Shown: one piece after another, positions 26,124 through 33,826 of the stretch | Position numbering within the stretch: the stretch's first letter is position 1 | Layout of the letters: the number at the start of each line of letters is the position of its first letter | Assembly: GCA_003818495.1 (NCBI GenBank) | Contig: RPRK01000017.1 | Coordinates: 1 to 44,118 of the forward strand | Origin: Burkholderiales bacterium | GTDB taxonomy: Bacteria > Pseudomonadota > Gammaproteobacteria > Burkholderiales > Burkholderiaceae_E | Reading direction: 5' to 3' | DNA length: 44,118 nucleotides | Made by a program: the position numbers and the translations under genes | The notes under the pieces: generated by a model | What the model was told of the DNA's origin: nothing | Seen by the model: only the letters and a program-made list of their open reading frames with translations | Databases searched by the model: none

Positions 26124-27143
26124 TCAGCCCCGATAGCCGTTCGGATTGCCGCTCTGCCAGCGCCAGGCGTCGGCGCACATCGCGTCGATGTCGAGCTTCG
26201 CGCGCCAGCCGAGCAGCCGCTCGGCCTGCACCGGATCCGCATAGCACGAGCCGATGTCGCCGGGCCGCCGATCGACGATCCGGTACGGGACCGGCCGGCC
26301 GCTCGCACGCTCGAACGCGCGGACCATGTCGAGCACCGAGTAGCCGTTGCCCGTGCCGAGGTTCACGGTCCAGAAGCCCGGCACGTCGAAGACGCGGCGC
26401 AGCGCCGCGAGGTGCCCCTGCGCGAGGTCCACCACGTGGATGTAGTCGCGCACGCCGGTGCCGTCCGGCGTCGGCCAGTCGCCGCCGAACACCGACAGGG
26501 ACTCGCGCCGCCCCACCGCCACCTGGGCGACGAAGGGCATCAGGTTGTTGGGGATGCCCGCGGGGTCCTCGCCGATGCGCCCGCTCGGATGCGCCCCCAC
26601 CGGATTGAAGTAGCGCAGGTTGCCGACCGACCAGCGGGCATCCGAGGCAGCGAGGTCCTGCAGGATGAACTCGATGAACCACTTGGTGCGGCCGTACGGA
26701 TTCGTCGCACCGGTCTTCGCGTCCTCGCGGATCGGCACCGACTCGGGGTCGCCGTAGACCGTGGCCGACGAGCTGAACACGATGCGCCGCACGCCGGCCG
26801 CATCGAGACAGCGCAGCAGCGTCACGGTTCCGGCGACGTTGTTGTCGTAGTAGTCGAGCGGCTGGGCGACCGATTCGCCGACCGACTTCAGCCCGGCGAA
26901 ATGGATCACCGCATCGAAGGTGCGCTCGGCGAGCAGGCGGCTCAGCAGCGCCTCGTCGCGGAGGTCGCCGACCACCAGCTCGGCGCGCCGGCCCGTGATC
27001 GCGGCGACCCGTTCGAGCGACTCGGGGCTGGCATTCGACAGGTTGTCGAGCACCACGACCTCGAAGCCGCCCTGCAACAGCTCGACGACGGTATGCGAGC
27101 CGATGTAGCCCGCTCCGCCGGTCACCAGAATCCTGCCGCTCAT
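26124..27143 (-). CDS. galE: UDP-glucose 4-epimerase GalE
   Basis: A 339-residue short-chain dehydrogenase-fold enzyme interconverting UDP-glucose and UDP-galactose. The NAD-binding motif is ILVTGGAGYIGSHTVVEL (residues 5-22), followed by DNLSNAS and HFAGLKSVGES. The catalytic residues are in SSSATVYG (Ser) and NPYGRTKWFIE (Y-x3-K). The substrate loop RYFNPVGAHPSGRIGEDP matches GalE rather than other epimerases. It is divergent from manC over 96 bp. It likely supplies UDP-galactose for surface polysaccharide together with manC's GDP-mannose. Confidence 0.96.
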   Translation of the reverse strand: MSGRILVTGGAGYIGSHTVVELLQGGFEVVVLDNLSNASPESLERVAAITGRRAELVVGDLRDEALLSRLLAERTFDAVIHFAGLKSVGESVAQPLDYYDNNVAGTVTLLRCLDAAGVRRIVFSSSATVYGDPESVPIREDAKTGATNPYGRTKWFIEFILQDLAASDARWSVGNLRYFNPVGAHPSGRIGEDPAGIPNNLMPFVAQVAVGRRESLSVFGGDWPTPDGTGVRDYIHVVDLAQGHLAALRRVFDVPGFWTVNLGTGNGYSVLDMVRAFERASGRPVPYRIVDRRPGDIGSCYADPVQAERLLGWRAKLDIDAMCADAWRWQSGNPNGYRG

Positions 27144-27167
27144 GCTTGCCCCCGTACCTTGGATCGT

Positions 27168-27177
27168 GAACATGTTC
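27168..27177. promoter_or_regulatory. 10-bp palindrome between galE and manC
   Basis: GAACATGTTC is a perfect palindrome in the divergent intergenic region, 25 bp from the galE start and upstream of the manC -10. It could be an operator shared by both promoters; no cognate regulator is known. Confidence 0.3.
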
Positions 27178-27200
27178 CCACGCCGCCCGGACCCGCCGCG

Positions 27201-27206
27201 TACAAT
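27201..27206 (+). promoter_or_regulatory. Putative -10 element of manC
   Basis: TACAAT in an AT-rich patch (27201-27221), 33 nt before the manC ATG. An AAGGA sequence at 27220-27224 may serve as ribosome-binding site, although 15 nt from the start is long. Confidence 0.5.
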
Positions 27207-27239
27207 TTGTCTCGTTTTGAAGGACCTCATCGGACGCCC

Positions 27240-28670
27240 ATGCTCATCCCGGTCATCCTCTCCGGCGGCTCGGGAACCCGGCTCTGGCCGGTCTCGCGCG
27301 AAGCCTTCCCCAAGCCCTTCATGAAGCTGGGCGGCGAACTGAGCCTGCTGCAGCGCACGCTGTCGCGCTGCCTGCCGCTCGCCGACGGCAAGCGCGTCGC
27401 GATCGTCACGAACAAGGAATACCTCTTCAAGACCCGCGAGGAGGTCGACGCGCTGCCCGCCTCGCGCGGCATCGCCTGCACGCAGCTGCTCGAGCCGACC
27501 GGCCGCAACACCGCCCCCGCGATCGCGATGGCCGCCCTCTGGGCCGAGCACGTCGCACCGGGCGCCACGCTGCTGGTGCTGCCCGCCGACCACCTGATCC
27601 CCGACGAGGCCGCCTTCCAGGCGGTCGCGCGCAATGCCGCCTCGATCGCGCAGGACGGCTCGCTGGTGCTCTTCGGCATCCAGCCGACCGCCCCCGAGAC
27701 CGGCTTCGGCTACATCGAGGCGGGCGACGCGGTCGAGGGCACCGATGCGCGGCGCGTGCGCCGCTTCGTCGAGAAGCCCGACGCCGCGCGCGCCGCCGAG
27801 TTCCTGCAGGCCGGGAACTTCGTGTGGAACAGCGGCATGTTCTGCTTCACCGCGCGGGCCTTCCTCGCGGCGCTCGAGGCGCATGCCCCCGACGTCCTCG
27901 CCCAGGCGCAGGCCACCTGGGCCGCGAGCAGCGCCGCCGCGAACGACGAGCGCGTCGCGCTCGATGCGGCCGCGTTCGCCGCGTCCCGCGACGTGTCGAT
28001 CGACTACGCCGTGATGGAGAAGGCCCGCGACGTCGTCGTGCTGCGCTCGACCTTCGGCTGGAGCGACATCGGCTCGTGGAAGGCGGTGGCCGAGCAGTTC
28101 GTGCCCGACGCCGACGGCAACACGACAGTCGGCGAGGCGATGTTCGTCGGCTCGCGCAACACGCACGTCCAGAGCGACGACCGCCTGATCGCCGCGGTCG
28201 GCGTCGACAACCTGCTGGTCGTCGACACGCCGGATGCGCTGCTGGTGGCGAGCAAGGACTCCAGCCAGCAGGTCAAGGAGATCGTCACGCGGCTCAAGCT
28301 GCGCGGCCACGAGTCCACCCGCCTGCACCGCACCGTCGCGCGCCCCTGGGGCACGTACACCGTGCTGCAGGAAGACACGCGCTTCAAGATCAAGCGCATC
28401 GAGGTCAAGCCGGGCCAGACGCTGTCGCTGCAGATGCACCACCACCGCAGCGAGCACTGGATCGTGGTGTCGGGCACGGCCAAGGTGACCTGCGACGACC
28501 GGACGTTCCTGGTCGCGGCCAACGAGTCCACCTACATCCCGATCGGCACCCGCCACCGCCTGGAGAACCCCGGCGTGATGGACCTGGTGATGATCGAGGT
28601 GCAGTGCGGCGACTACCTCGGCGAGGACGACATCGTCCGCTTCGAGGACAAGTACGGCCGCACCGGCTGA
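27240..28670 (+). CDS. manC: Mannose-1-phosphate guanylyltransferase / mannose-6-phosphate isomerase
   Basis: A 476-residue bifunctional type II PMI/GMP enzyme making GDP-mannose. The pyrophosphorylase signature ILSGGSGTRLWPVSREAFPKPF opens the protein (residues 6-27). EPTGRNTAPAIA, LPADHLI, and FVEKPD follow, then FGWSDIGSW near 265-275. The C-terminal cupin isomerase domain (about 345-470) holds RPWGTYTVLQED, the metal-binding QMHHHRSEHWIVVSG and EVQCGDYLGEDDIVR. GDP-mannose feeds O-antigen, capsule or exopolysaccharide; no glycosyltransferase cluster is in the window, so the final product is unknown. Confidence 0.96.
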   Translation: MLIPVILSGGSGTRLWPVSREAFPKPFMKLGGELSLLQRTLSRCLPLADGKRVAIVTNKEYLFKTREEVDALPASRGIACTQLLEPTGRNTAPAIAMAALWAEHVAPGATLLVLPADHLIPDEAAFQAVARNAASIAQDGSLVLFGIQPTAPETGFGYIEAGDAVEGTDARRVRRFVEKPDAARAAEFLQAGNFVWNSGMFCFTARAFLAALEAHAPDVLAQAQATWAASSAAANDERVALDAAAFAASRDVSIDYAVMEKARDVVVLRSTFGWSDIGSWKAVAEQFVPDADGNTTVGEAMFVGSRNTHVQSDDRLIAAVGVDNLLVVDTPDALLVASKDSSQQVKEIVTRLKLRGHESTRLHRTVARPWGTYTVLQEDTRFKIKRIEVKPGQTLSLQMHHHRSEHWIVVSGTAKVTCDDRTFLVAANESTYIPIGTRHRLENPGVMDLVMIEVQCGDYLGEDDIVRFEDKYGRTG

Positions 28671-28726
28671 CGATCGCGGCACGGGGCGCGGCGCCGGGCG
28701 GGCGTCGCCCCGCGGTGGCCATCGGC

Positions 28727-28744
28727 CTGTCATCCGGCAGTCAC
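28727..28744 (+). promoter_or_regulatory. Pho box upstream of phoB
   Basis: CTGTCATCCGGCAGTCAC: two 7-bp half-sites 11 bp apart. The first half matches the enterobacterial Pho consensus exactly and the second differs by one base (CAGTCAC for CTGTCAC). A CATACT -10-like hexamer lies 8 bp downstream, and the phoB GTG 46 bp downstream. It indicates PhoB autoregulation. Confidence 0.75.
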
Positions 28745-28790
28745 ATCGGCGTCATACTCTTCGCGCACTCCTCCCTGGGCGACCGCGCCG

Positions 28791-29477
28791 GTGACTGCGA
28801 AGATCCTGATCGTCGAAGACGAGCCCGCCATCCGCGAGCTCCTCGCGCTGAACCTGCGCCACGCCGGCTTCGAGCCCGTGCACGCGCCCGACGCGGCCGC
28901 GGCCCGTCGCGAGATCGACGCCGCCCTGCCCGACCTGGTGCTCCTCGACTGGATGCTGCCCGACATGCCGGGCGTCGAGGTCGCGCGCCGGCTGCGCGCC
29001 GACAGCCGCACCCGCCACCTGCCGGTCATCATGCTGACCGCGCGCTCGGCCGAATCCGACAAGCTCGGCGGCTTCGACGCCGGTGCCGACGACTACGTCA
29101 CCAAGCCGTTCTCGCCCCGCGAGCTGGTGGCCCGCGTGCGGGCGCTGCTGCGCCGGCGCGCACCGGAGGCGAGCGACGAGCCGATCGAGGTCGCCGGCCT
29201 GCGGCTCGAGCCGCAGACCTTCCGCGTGATCGCCGAGGGACAGTCGCTGCGGATGGGGCCGACCGAGTTCCGGCTGCTGCACTACCTGATGCGCAACCTC
29301 GATCGCGTGCTGTCGCGGGCGAAGCTGCTCGATGGCGTCTGGGGCGACCACGTCTTCATCGAAGAGCGCACGGTGGACGTGCACATCCGCCGCCTGCGTC
29401 TCGCGCTGCAGCCGACCGGTCACGACCGGCTCGTCGAGACCGTCCGTGGCGGGGGCTATCGCTTCCTGCCACAATGA
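28791..29477 (+). CDS. phoB: Phosphate regulon response regulator PhoB
   Basis: A 228-residue OmpR/PhoB-type regulator. The receiver domain (1-120) has the acidic pair in EDEP (residues 9-12), the phospho-acceptor Asp in LVLLDWMLPD (about D53), T in MLTAR, and K in YVTKPFSPREL. The DNA-binding winged helix (about 135-225) has GPTEFRLLHYLMRN and ERTVDVHIRRLRLAL, the PhoB recognition helix. A GTG start follows the Pho box. It is paired with phoR downstream and faces phoU, which supports the PhoB assignment over other OmpR-type regulators. Confidence 0.94.
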   Translation: MTAKILIVEDEPAIRELLALNLRHAGFEPVHAPDAAAARREIDAALPDLVLLDWMLPDMPGVEVARRLRADSRTRHLPVIMLTARSAESDKLGGFDAGADDYVTKPFSPRELVARVRALLRRRAPEASDEPIEVAGLRLEPQTFRVIAEGQSLRMGPTEFRLLHYLMRNLDRVLSRAKLLDGVWGDHVFIEERTVDVHIRRLRLALQPTGHDRLVETVRGGGYRFLPQ

Positions 29478-29512
29478 GGACCTCCCGCCGCCGGCCACGC
29501 GCTTCGAGTTGA
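29474..29512 (+). other. Mini-ORF bridging phoB and phoR (MRTSRRRPRASS)
   Basis: The ATG overlaps the phoB stop as ATGA; twelve codons later the TGA overlaps the TTG start of phoR as TTGA. It is the same architecture as the amiC-chrA junction. The peptide is arginine-rich but is probably a translational relay; this is inference. Confidence 0.35.
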
Positions 29513-30861
29513 TCCTCCTCCGCACCCTCCTGTTCGTCGGCGTGATCGCGCTCGCGGGGCTGGTGCTCGCCTGGCTCCACGCGCCGATGGCCGCGATGTG
29601 GGTGATGGTCGCGGGTCTCGGCCTGCTGGTCGGCTACCACACGCTCTACCTCTCCCGACTGCATCACTGGGCCGCCCTGCCACGCCAGCGCGAGCTGCCG
29701 TTCGGCTTCGGAAGCTGGGGGCATGCGTTCGACCGGATCGGACGCTACATGCGCCAGGACGCGGGCGAGCGCACCGAGACCGCCACCGAGCTCGAGCGGC
29801 TGCATGCGGCGGTCGACCTGCTGCCCGACGGGCTGGTGGTGCTCGATCGCTTCGACCACGTCCAGTGGAGCAACCGCGCCGCCCAGGACCTGCACGGCAT
29901 CTTCGGCACCCGTCGGCCGATCGACCATTTCGTGCGCCAGCCCGAGTTCCTCGCCTACCTGCGCGACGGCGACTTCTCGCGATCGGTGACGATGGCGCTG
30001 CCGAGCACGCCCGGGCGCCGGTTCGCGCTCAAGATCGTGCCGACCGACGAGGCCTACCGGCTGCTGGTCACGCGCGACATCACCGAGACCAGCCGCCTCG
30101 AGCAGATGCGGCGCGACTTCGTCGCCAACGTCTCGCACGAGATCCGCACGCCGCTGACGGTGGTCGCCGGCTTCGTCGAGACGCTGCTCGACATGGAGCT
30201 GCCCGCCGAGGAGCGGCGCCGCTGCCTGGAGATGGTGCAGAAGCAGACGACGACCATGCAGCGGCTGGTCGAGGACCTGCTGACCCTGGCCACGCTCGAG
30301 AGCACCAGCCTGCCGCCGGAGCACTCGGCGGTGGCGGTCGAGCCGCTGCTGCAGGCCGTCGTCGCCGACGTGCGGGCGCTCTCGGCCGGGCGGCATCCCG
30401 TCGAACTGCGCATCGAGACCGACGCGGGGCTGCGGGGCGCTCCGGCGGAGCTCGACAGCGCGGTCCGCAACCTGCTGACCAACGCGGTGCGCTACACGCC
30501 CGATGGCGGAACGATCACCGTCGATTGGCGGCTGATCGAGGGCGAAGGCGTGCTTTCAGTGCGGGATACCGGCATCGGCATCGCCGCGGAGCATCTGCCG
30601 AGGCTCACCGAGCGCTTCTACCGGGTCGACCGCGGCCGCTCGCGCGACACCGGCGGCACCGGTCTGGGCCTGGCCATCGTCAAGCACGTCGCCCAGCGCC
30701 ACCATGCCCGTCTCGAGATCGAGAGCCGGGTCGGCTACGGCAGCACGTTCTCGCTGCGGTTTCCGGCGGCCCGGGTGGCGAATGCCGCGACGCTGAAGGC
30801 GGCCGCGGCACGGGCCGAAGAAGCGACCGAGGACGACGAGGCGCGCCCGCAGCCGGTCTGA
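29509..30861 (+). CDS. phoR: Phosphate regulon sensor histidine kinase PhoR
   Basis: A 450-residue membrane histidine kinase that phosphorylates PhoB when phosphate is scarce. Two adjacent transmembrane helices (about 3-22 and 27-46) have almost no periplasmic loop, as in PhoR. A PAS domain (about 95-190) precedes the HisKA box FVANVSHEIRTPLTVVAGFVETLL (phospho-His near 211). The ATPase domain shows NLLTNAVRYTPDGG, VRDTGIGI and GGTGLGLAIVKHV. The start is uncertain: TTG 29509 is the first initiator-like codon after the phoB stop and immediately precedes the first helix. A GTG inside phoB could give an N-terminal extension. The gene converges on phoU with 11 nt between stops. Confidence 0.93.
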   Translation: MILLRTLLFVGVIALAGLVLAWLHAPMAAMWVMVAGLGLLVGYHTLYLSRLHHWAALPRQRELPFGFGSWGHAFDRIGRYMRQDAGERTETATELERLHAAVDLLPDGLVVLDRFDHVQWSNRAAQDLHGIFGTRRPIDHFVRQPEFLAYLRDGDFSRSVTMALPSTPGRRFALKIVPTDEAYRLLVTRDITETSRLEQMRRDFVANVSHEIRTPLTVVAGFVETLLDMELPAEERRRCLEMVQKQTTTMQRLVEDLLTLATLESTSLPPEHSAVAVEPLLQAVVADVRALSAGRHPVELRIETDAGLRGAPAELDSAVRNLLTNAVRYTPDGGTITVDWRLIEGEGVLSVRDTGIGIAAEHLPRLTERFYRVDRGRSRDTGGTGLGLAIVKHVAQRHHARLEIESRVGYGSTFSLRFPAARVANAATLKAAAARAEEATEDDEARPQPV

Positions 30862-30872
30862 CCCGGTGTCGC

Positions 30873-31553
30873 TCAGGCCGGCAGGTTGCCGTGCCGCATG
30901 TCGACGCCCTGGACGACGTTGACGACGTATTCGGCGACGCTCTCCGCATGATCGGCGACACGCTCGATCGACTGCACGACCAGGATCATGTCGAGGGCCT
31001 GTGCCACCCGGTGCGGCTCGCGGGTCATCCGCCCCACCAGGGTCTCCACCAGTTCGTCGCGCAGGTCGTCGACGGCGTCGTCGCAGGCGCCAAGCTCCAT
31101 CGCCACGCCCGAGTCGTGGCGCACGAAGGCGTCGATCGCCCGGTTGAGCATGTCGGCGGCCTGATCCGCCATGCCGCGCACGGGACCGTGCAGGTCCTGC
31201 AAGGCTCCCGGCTCGATCGAGCGGCCTTTGAGCGCGATCTTCTTCGCTTCGTCGCCGACACGCTCGAGGTCGTTGATGGTGTGGATCACGCCGATCACTT
31301 CACGAAGATCGACGGCGATCGGCTGGCGAAGCGCGATGATGCGGTTGCACAGCTCGTCGACCTGCACGTGCAGGCCGTTGACCACCCGCTCGTCGGCGAG
31401 GACCTGCGCGATCAGTCCCGGGTCGCCGGTGATCATCGCATTGACCGCACGGCGGAACTGGCGCTCGGCGAGCGCGCCCATCTCGACGACCGCGCGGCGC
31501 ATGCCGGCGATGTCGGCGTCGAAGGCACGGACGGTGTGTTCCTGCAGGGTCAT
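30873..31553 (-). CDS. phoU: Phosphate-specific transport accessory protein PhoU
   Basis: A 226-residue cytosolic protein of two three-helix bundles that represses PhoR signalling through the Pst transporter when phosphate is sufficient. Typical metal-binding and helix motifs are present: LQEHTVRAFDADIAGMRR, HTINDLERVGDEAKKIA (about 93-109), and the second-repeat equivalent VQSIERVADHAESVAEYVVNVVQG near the C-terminus. It faces phoR rather than sitting at the end of a pst operon. A second PhoU is encoded at the right edge, also on the minus strand. Confidence 0.95.
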   Translation of the reverse strand: MTLQEHTVRAFDADIAGMRRAVVEMGALAERQFRRAVNAMITGDPGLIAQVLADERVVNGLHVQVDELCNRIIALRQPIAVDLREVIGVIHTINDLERVGDEAKKIALKGRSIEPGALQDLHGPVRGMADQAADMLNRAIDAFVRHDSGVAMELGACDDAVDDLRDELVETLVGRMTREPHRVAQALDMILVVQSIERVADHAESVAEYVVNVVQGVDMRHGNLPA

Positions 31554-31809
31554 GGTCGATCGTGGTGGAGTAAGACGAGGGGTCGCCTGCATGGTCGCGC
31601 GCCACGGGCGAAACTGGCACACGGTGAAGCCGGACTGTAGCCCGACGGTCGGTCCGACGGCACGAAGGGTCGCCCGCCAACCCGGCGTGGGCCCGGAGTG
31701 TAGGGTAGGCGCGACGCCTGGGCGCCGCATCGGAGGGGCGCCGCAGCCGGCCGTCGGCGAGTGCTGCACGACGGCGCCGGCGGGGCGGACGGCGCCGTGG
31801 ACCGTCGGT

Positions 31810-32640
31810 TCAGCGACGGCCGGCGGAGATCGTGGCCGACGGTGCGCCGCCGGTGCCCGGCGCGATCCAGGCCGGAGGCCCGCCGGGCTCGGGCGGCAAG
31901 GCGTTGCCGCCGGTGGGGCCCTGGGGGTCGGACCCGGCTTCGCCGCCTGCACCACCGCCCGTGCCGGCCGGGCGCGCAGGCCGGGCGGGCGGAACCCGTC
32001 GCGGCGGCGCGGTCGCCATCGAGGGCACGGTGCGCGCGTCGCGCAGCCGCAGCGTCCCGCCGGCCGGCACCTCGGTCGCCCCGGCGGCGTTGCTGACCGC
32101 CACGCGCCCTTCGGTGACCTCGACCGTCAGCCCCGGCTCGATGCCGGCCGGGCAGCCCGCGACCGGGCAGGTGGGGGTCTCGTGGACCGAGAACGCGGTC
32201 CCGCGGATGCCGATCGTCGCGGTCGGCGTGCGCAGCCGCCAGTCGTCGGGGTTGCGCTTGCCGATCCGACCCGACACCGCCCGGATCGAGCCCTGCATCA
32301 GCTCGAAGAAGCTGCGCTGGCGCTGCGAGTCGTACACCCAGCTGTCGACCCGGAAGTCGCTGCCGGGCTGGATCGAGATCAGCCCGCCATCGGCGAACCG
32401 CAGCTGCACGTGGCCGTCGGGCCCGGTGCGGATCCGGTCGCCGGAGCGGATCGGCACCTCGGCGCGGACGGGCGACAGGAAGGCGCTGCCGCGCACCAGC
32501 ATCGTCTGACCGTCGGAGCGCAGCACCTGCGCGGCATCGGGCGAGGCGCTCCCGGGTTCGGGGGCGGGTTGCGCGGATGCGGGCGTGGCCAGCAGCAGGA
32601 GGCACAGTGCCGCGGCGATGCGCGGCGTGATGCGTGTCAC
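31810..32640 (-). CDS. Secreted FecR-domain protein
   Basis: A 276-residue exported protein. A signal peptide (residues 1-23, TPRIAAALCLLLLATPASA) precedes a FecR-type beta domain (about 55-215) with GDRIRTGPDGHVQLRFADGGLISI, ELMQGSIRAVSGRIG and TPTATIGIRGTAFSV. The C-terminal 65 residues are Pro/Gly/Ala-rich. A small insert in the FecR domain holds two Cys (TCPVAGCPAG). Classic FecR is an anti-sigma partner with a membrane helix; here there is no sigma factor, TonB receptor or second membrane helix, so this is a periplasmic FecR-domain protein of unknown role. The GTG at 32640 starts the signal peptide. Confidence 0.87.
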   Translation of the reverse strand: MTRITPRIAAALCLLLLATPASAQPAPEPGSASPDAAQVLRSDGQTMLVRGSAFLSPVRAEVPIRSGDRIRTGPDGHVQLRFADGGLISIQPGSDFRVDSWVYDSQRQRSFFELMQGSIRAVSGRIGKRNPDDWRLRTPTATIGIRGTAFSVHETPTCPVAGCPAGIEPGLTVEVTEGRVAVSNAAGATEVPAGGTLRLRDARTVPSMATAPPRRVPPARPARPAGTGGGAGGEAGSDPQGPTGGNALPPEPGGPPAWIAPGTGGAPSATISAGRR

Positions 32641-32666
32641 GATCGGTGCCCGGGGGTGAAAACCAT
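32637..32666 (-). other. Mini-ORF ending in the fecR-like start codon
   Basis: ATG at 32666, nine codons (MVFTPGHRS), and a TGA that overlaps the GTG start of the FecR-domain gene as GTGA. It has no upstream overlap because the neighbouring gene ends 125 nt away. It may guide ribosomes to the GTG. Confidence 0.2.
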
Positions 32667-32790
32667 CGTGATCGGGTTGTCGGCCTCCCGAGCGCACGCT
32701 GTAGGGCGCGTCGCCTGCGGACGGGACGAGCGGCCCCGCCAGGCGGACGATCGGCTGCGCCGGCCCCGTCCGGCGCGCCGCGACCCGGAT

Positions 32791-33645
32791 CTAGCTGCCC
32801 GAGCCGGCGAAGAACAGCTGCTCGCCGTTGACCCGGAACCCGGCGATGGTGAGCTGACCTTCGGGTGACAGCAGCCAGTCGACGAAGCGCTGGCCGGCCT
32901 CGCGCTTGACGTGCGGGTGCCGCTCCGGATTGACCAGCATCACGCCGTACTGGTTGAACAGGCGCCGGTCGCCCTCGACCAGCACCTGCAGGTCGCCGCG
33001 GTTGCGAAAGCTCAGCCAGGTGCCGCGGTCGGTCAGCAGGTAGGCGTTCATGCCGGAGGCGGTGTTCAAGGCCGGCCCCATGCCCGATCCGGTCTCCTTG
33101 TACCAGGCTCCGCGGGTGCTGCCGAGGTCGACGCCGGCCTCCTTCCAGAAGCGCAGCTCCGCGGCGTGGGTGCCGCTGCGGTCGCCGCGCGAGACGAACG
33201 GCGCCTGGGCCGTCTGGATGCGGCGGAGCGCCTCGAGCGTGTCCTTCAGGCCGCCGATGCGGGCCGGGTCGGCCTTCGGCCCGACGAGCACGAAGTCGTT
33301 GTACATCACGTCGAATCGCCGCGTCGCGAACCCTTCGGCGACGAAGCGCTGCTCGGCCGCCAGGTCGTGGACCAGCACCACGTCGGCGTCGCCGCGCCGT
33401 GCGGCGTCGAGCGCCTGCCCGGTCCCGAGCGCGACCACCCGCACCTCGATGCCGGTCTGCTTCGTGAACACCGGGAGCAGGTGCTTGAACAGTCCCGACT
33501 GCTCCGTCGATGTCGTCGACGACACCACGATGAACGTCTGCTGCGCGCGTGCGTCCGTCGCCGCTCCCAGTCCGCCCAACGCCGCGCCCGCCACCATGCA
33601 CGCCGCCGCGAGTGCACGCCTCCCGATCGATCGGATCCGATCCAT
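32791..33645 (-). CDS. Tungstate/phosphate-type ABC transporter substrate-binding protein (TupA-like)
   Basis: A 284-residue periplasmic binding protein. A signal peptide (about 1-34, ending ATDARA-Q) is followed by the TupA signature SSTTSTEQSGLFKHLLPVF, VVALGTGQALDAARRGDADVVLVHDLAAE, and SRGDRSGTHAAELRFW. These residues bind oxyanions, and the TTSTE and GTGQAL blocks are characteristic of tungstate-binding TupA rather than PstS. The permease and ATPase genes (tupB, tupC) are not adjacent: fecR-like lies downstream and a GST gene diverges upstream. GGAGG (minus strand, about 10 nt before the ATG) is a good ribosome-binding site, with TACCAT further upstream as a possible -10. Confidence 0.88.
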   Translation of the reverse strand: MDRIRSIGRRALAAACMVAGAALGGLGAATDARAQQTFIVVSSTTSTEQSGLFKHLLPVFTKQTGIEVRVVALGTGQALDAARRGDADVVLVHDLAAEQRFVAEGFATRRFDVMYNDFVLVGPKADPARIGGLKDTLEALRRIQTAQAPFVSRGDRSGTHAAELRFWKEAGVDLGSTRGAWYKETGSGMGPALNTASGMNAYLLTDRGTWLSFRNRGDLQVLVEGDRRLFNQYGVMLVNPERHPHVKREAGQRFVDWLLSPEGQLTIAGFRVNGEQLFFAGSGS

Positions 33646-33826
33646 GTCGCCTGTCCTCCAGAGTTGTCCGGGAATGGTAACGCCGGGCGGTCGGACCCGC
33701 GTCGGCGCAGGCGCGTCGGCCCGGACCCGTGCGACCGGCCCCGGGCGACCGATCCGCCGGGTCTCGCGTGCGACAATCGCGCCCCTCCCCCTTCCCTGTC
33801 CACGTCGCGCGAGCGAGCGAGCCCCC

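Noticed and set aside
33651-33668. A possible Pho box before the TupA-like gene
   Set aside because: The two TGTC cores are 13 bp apart instead of 11 and the flanking bases do not fit.
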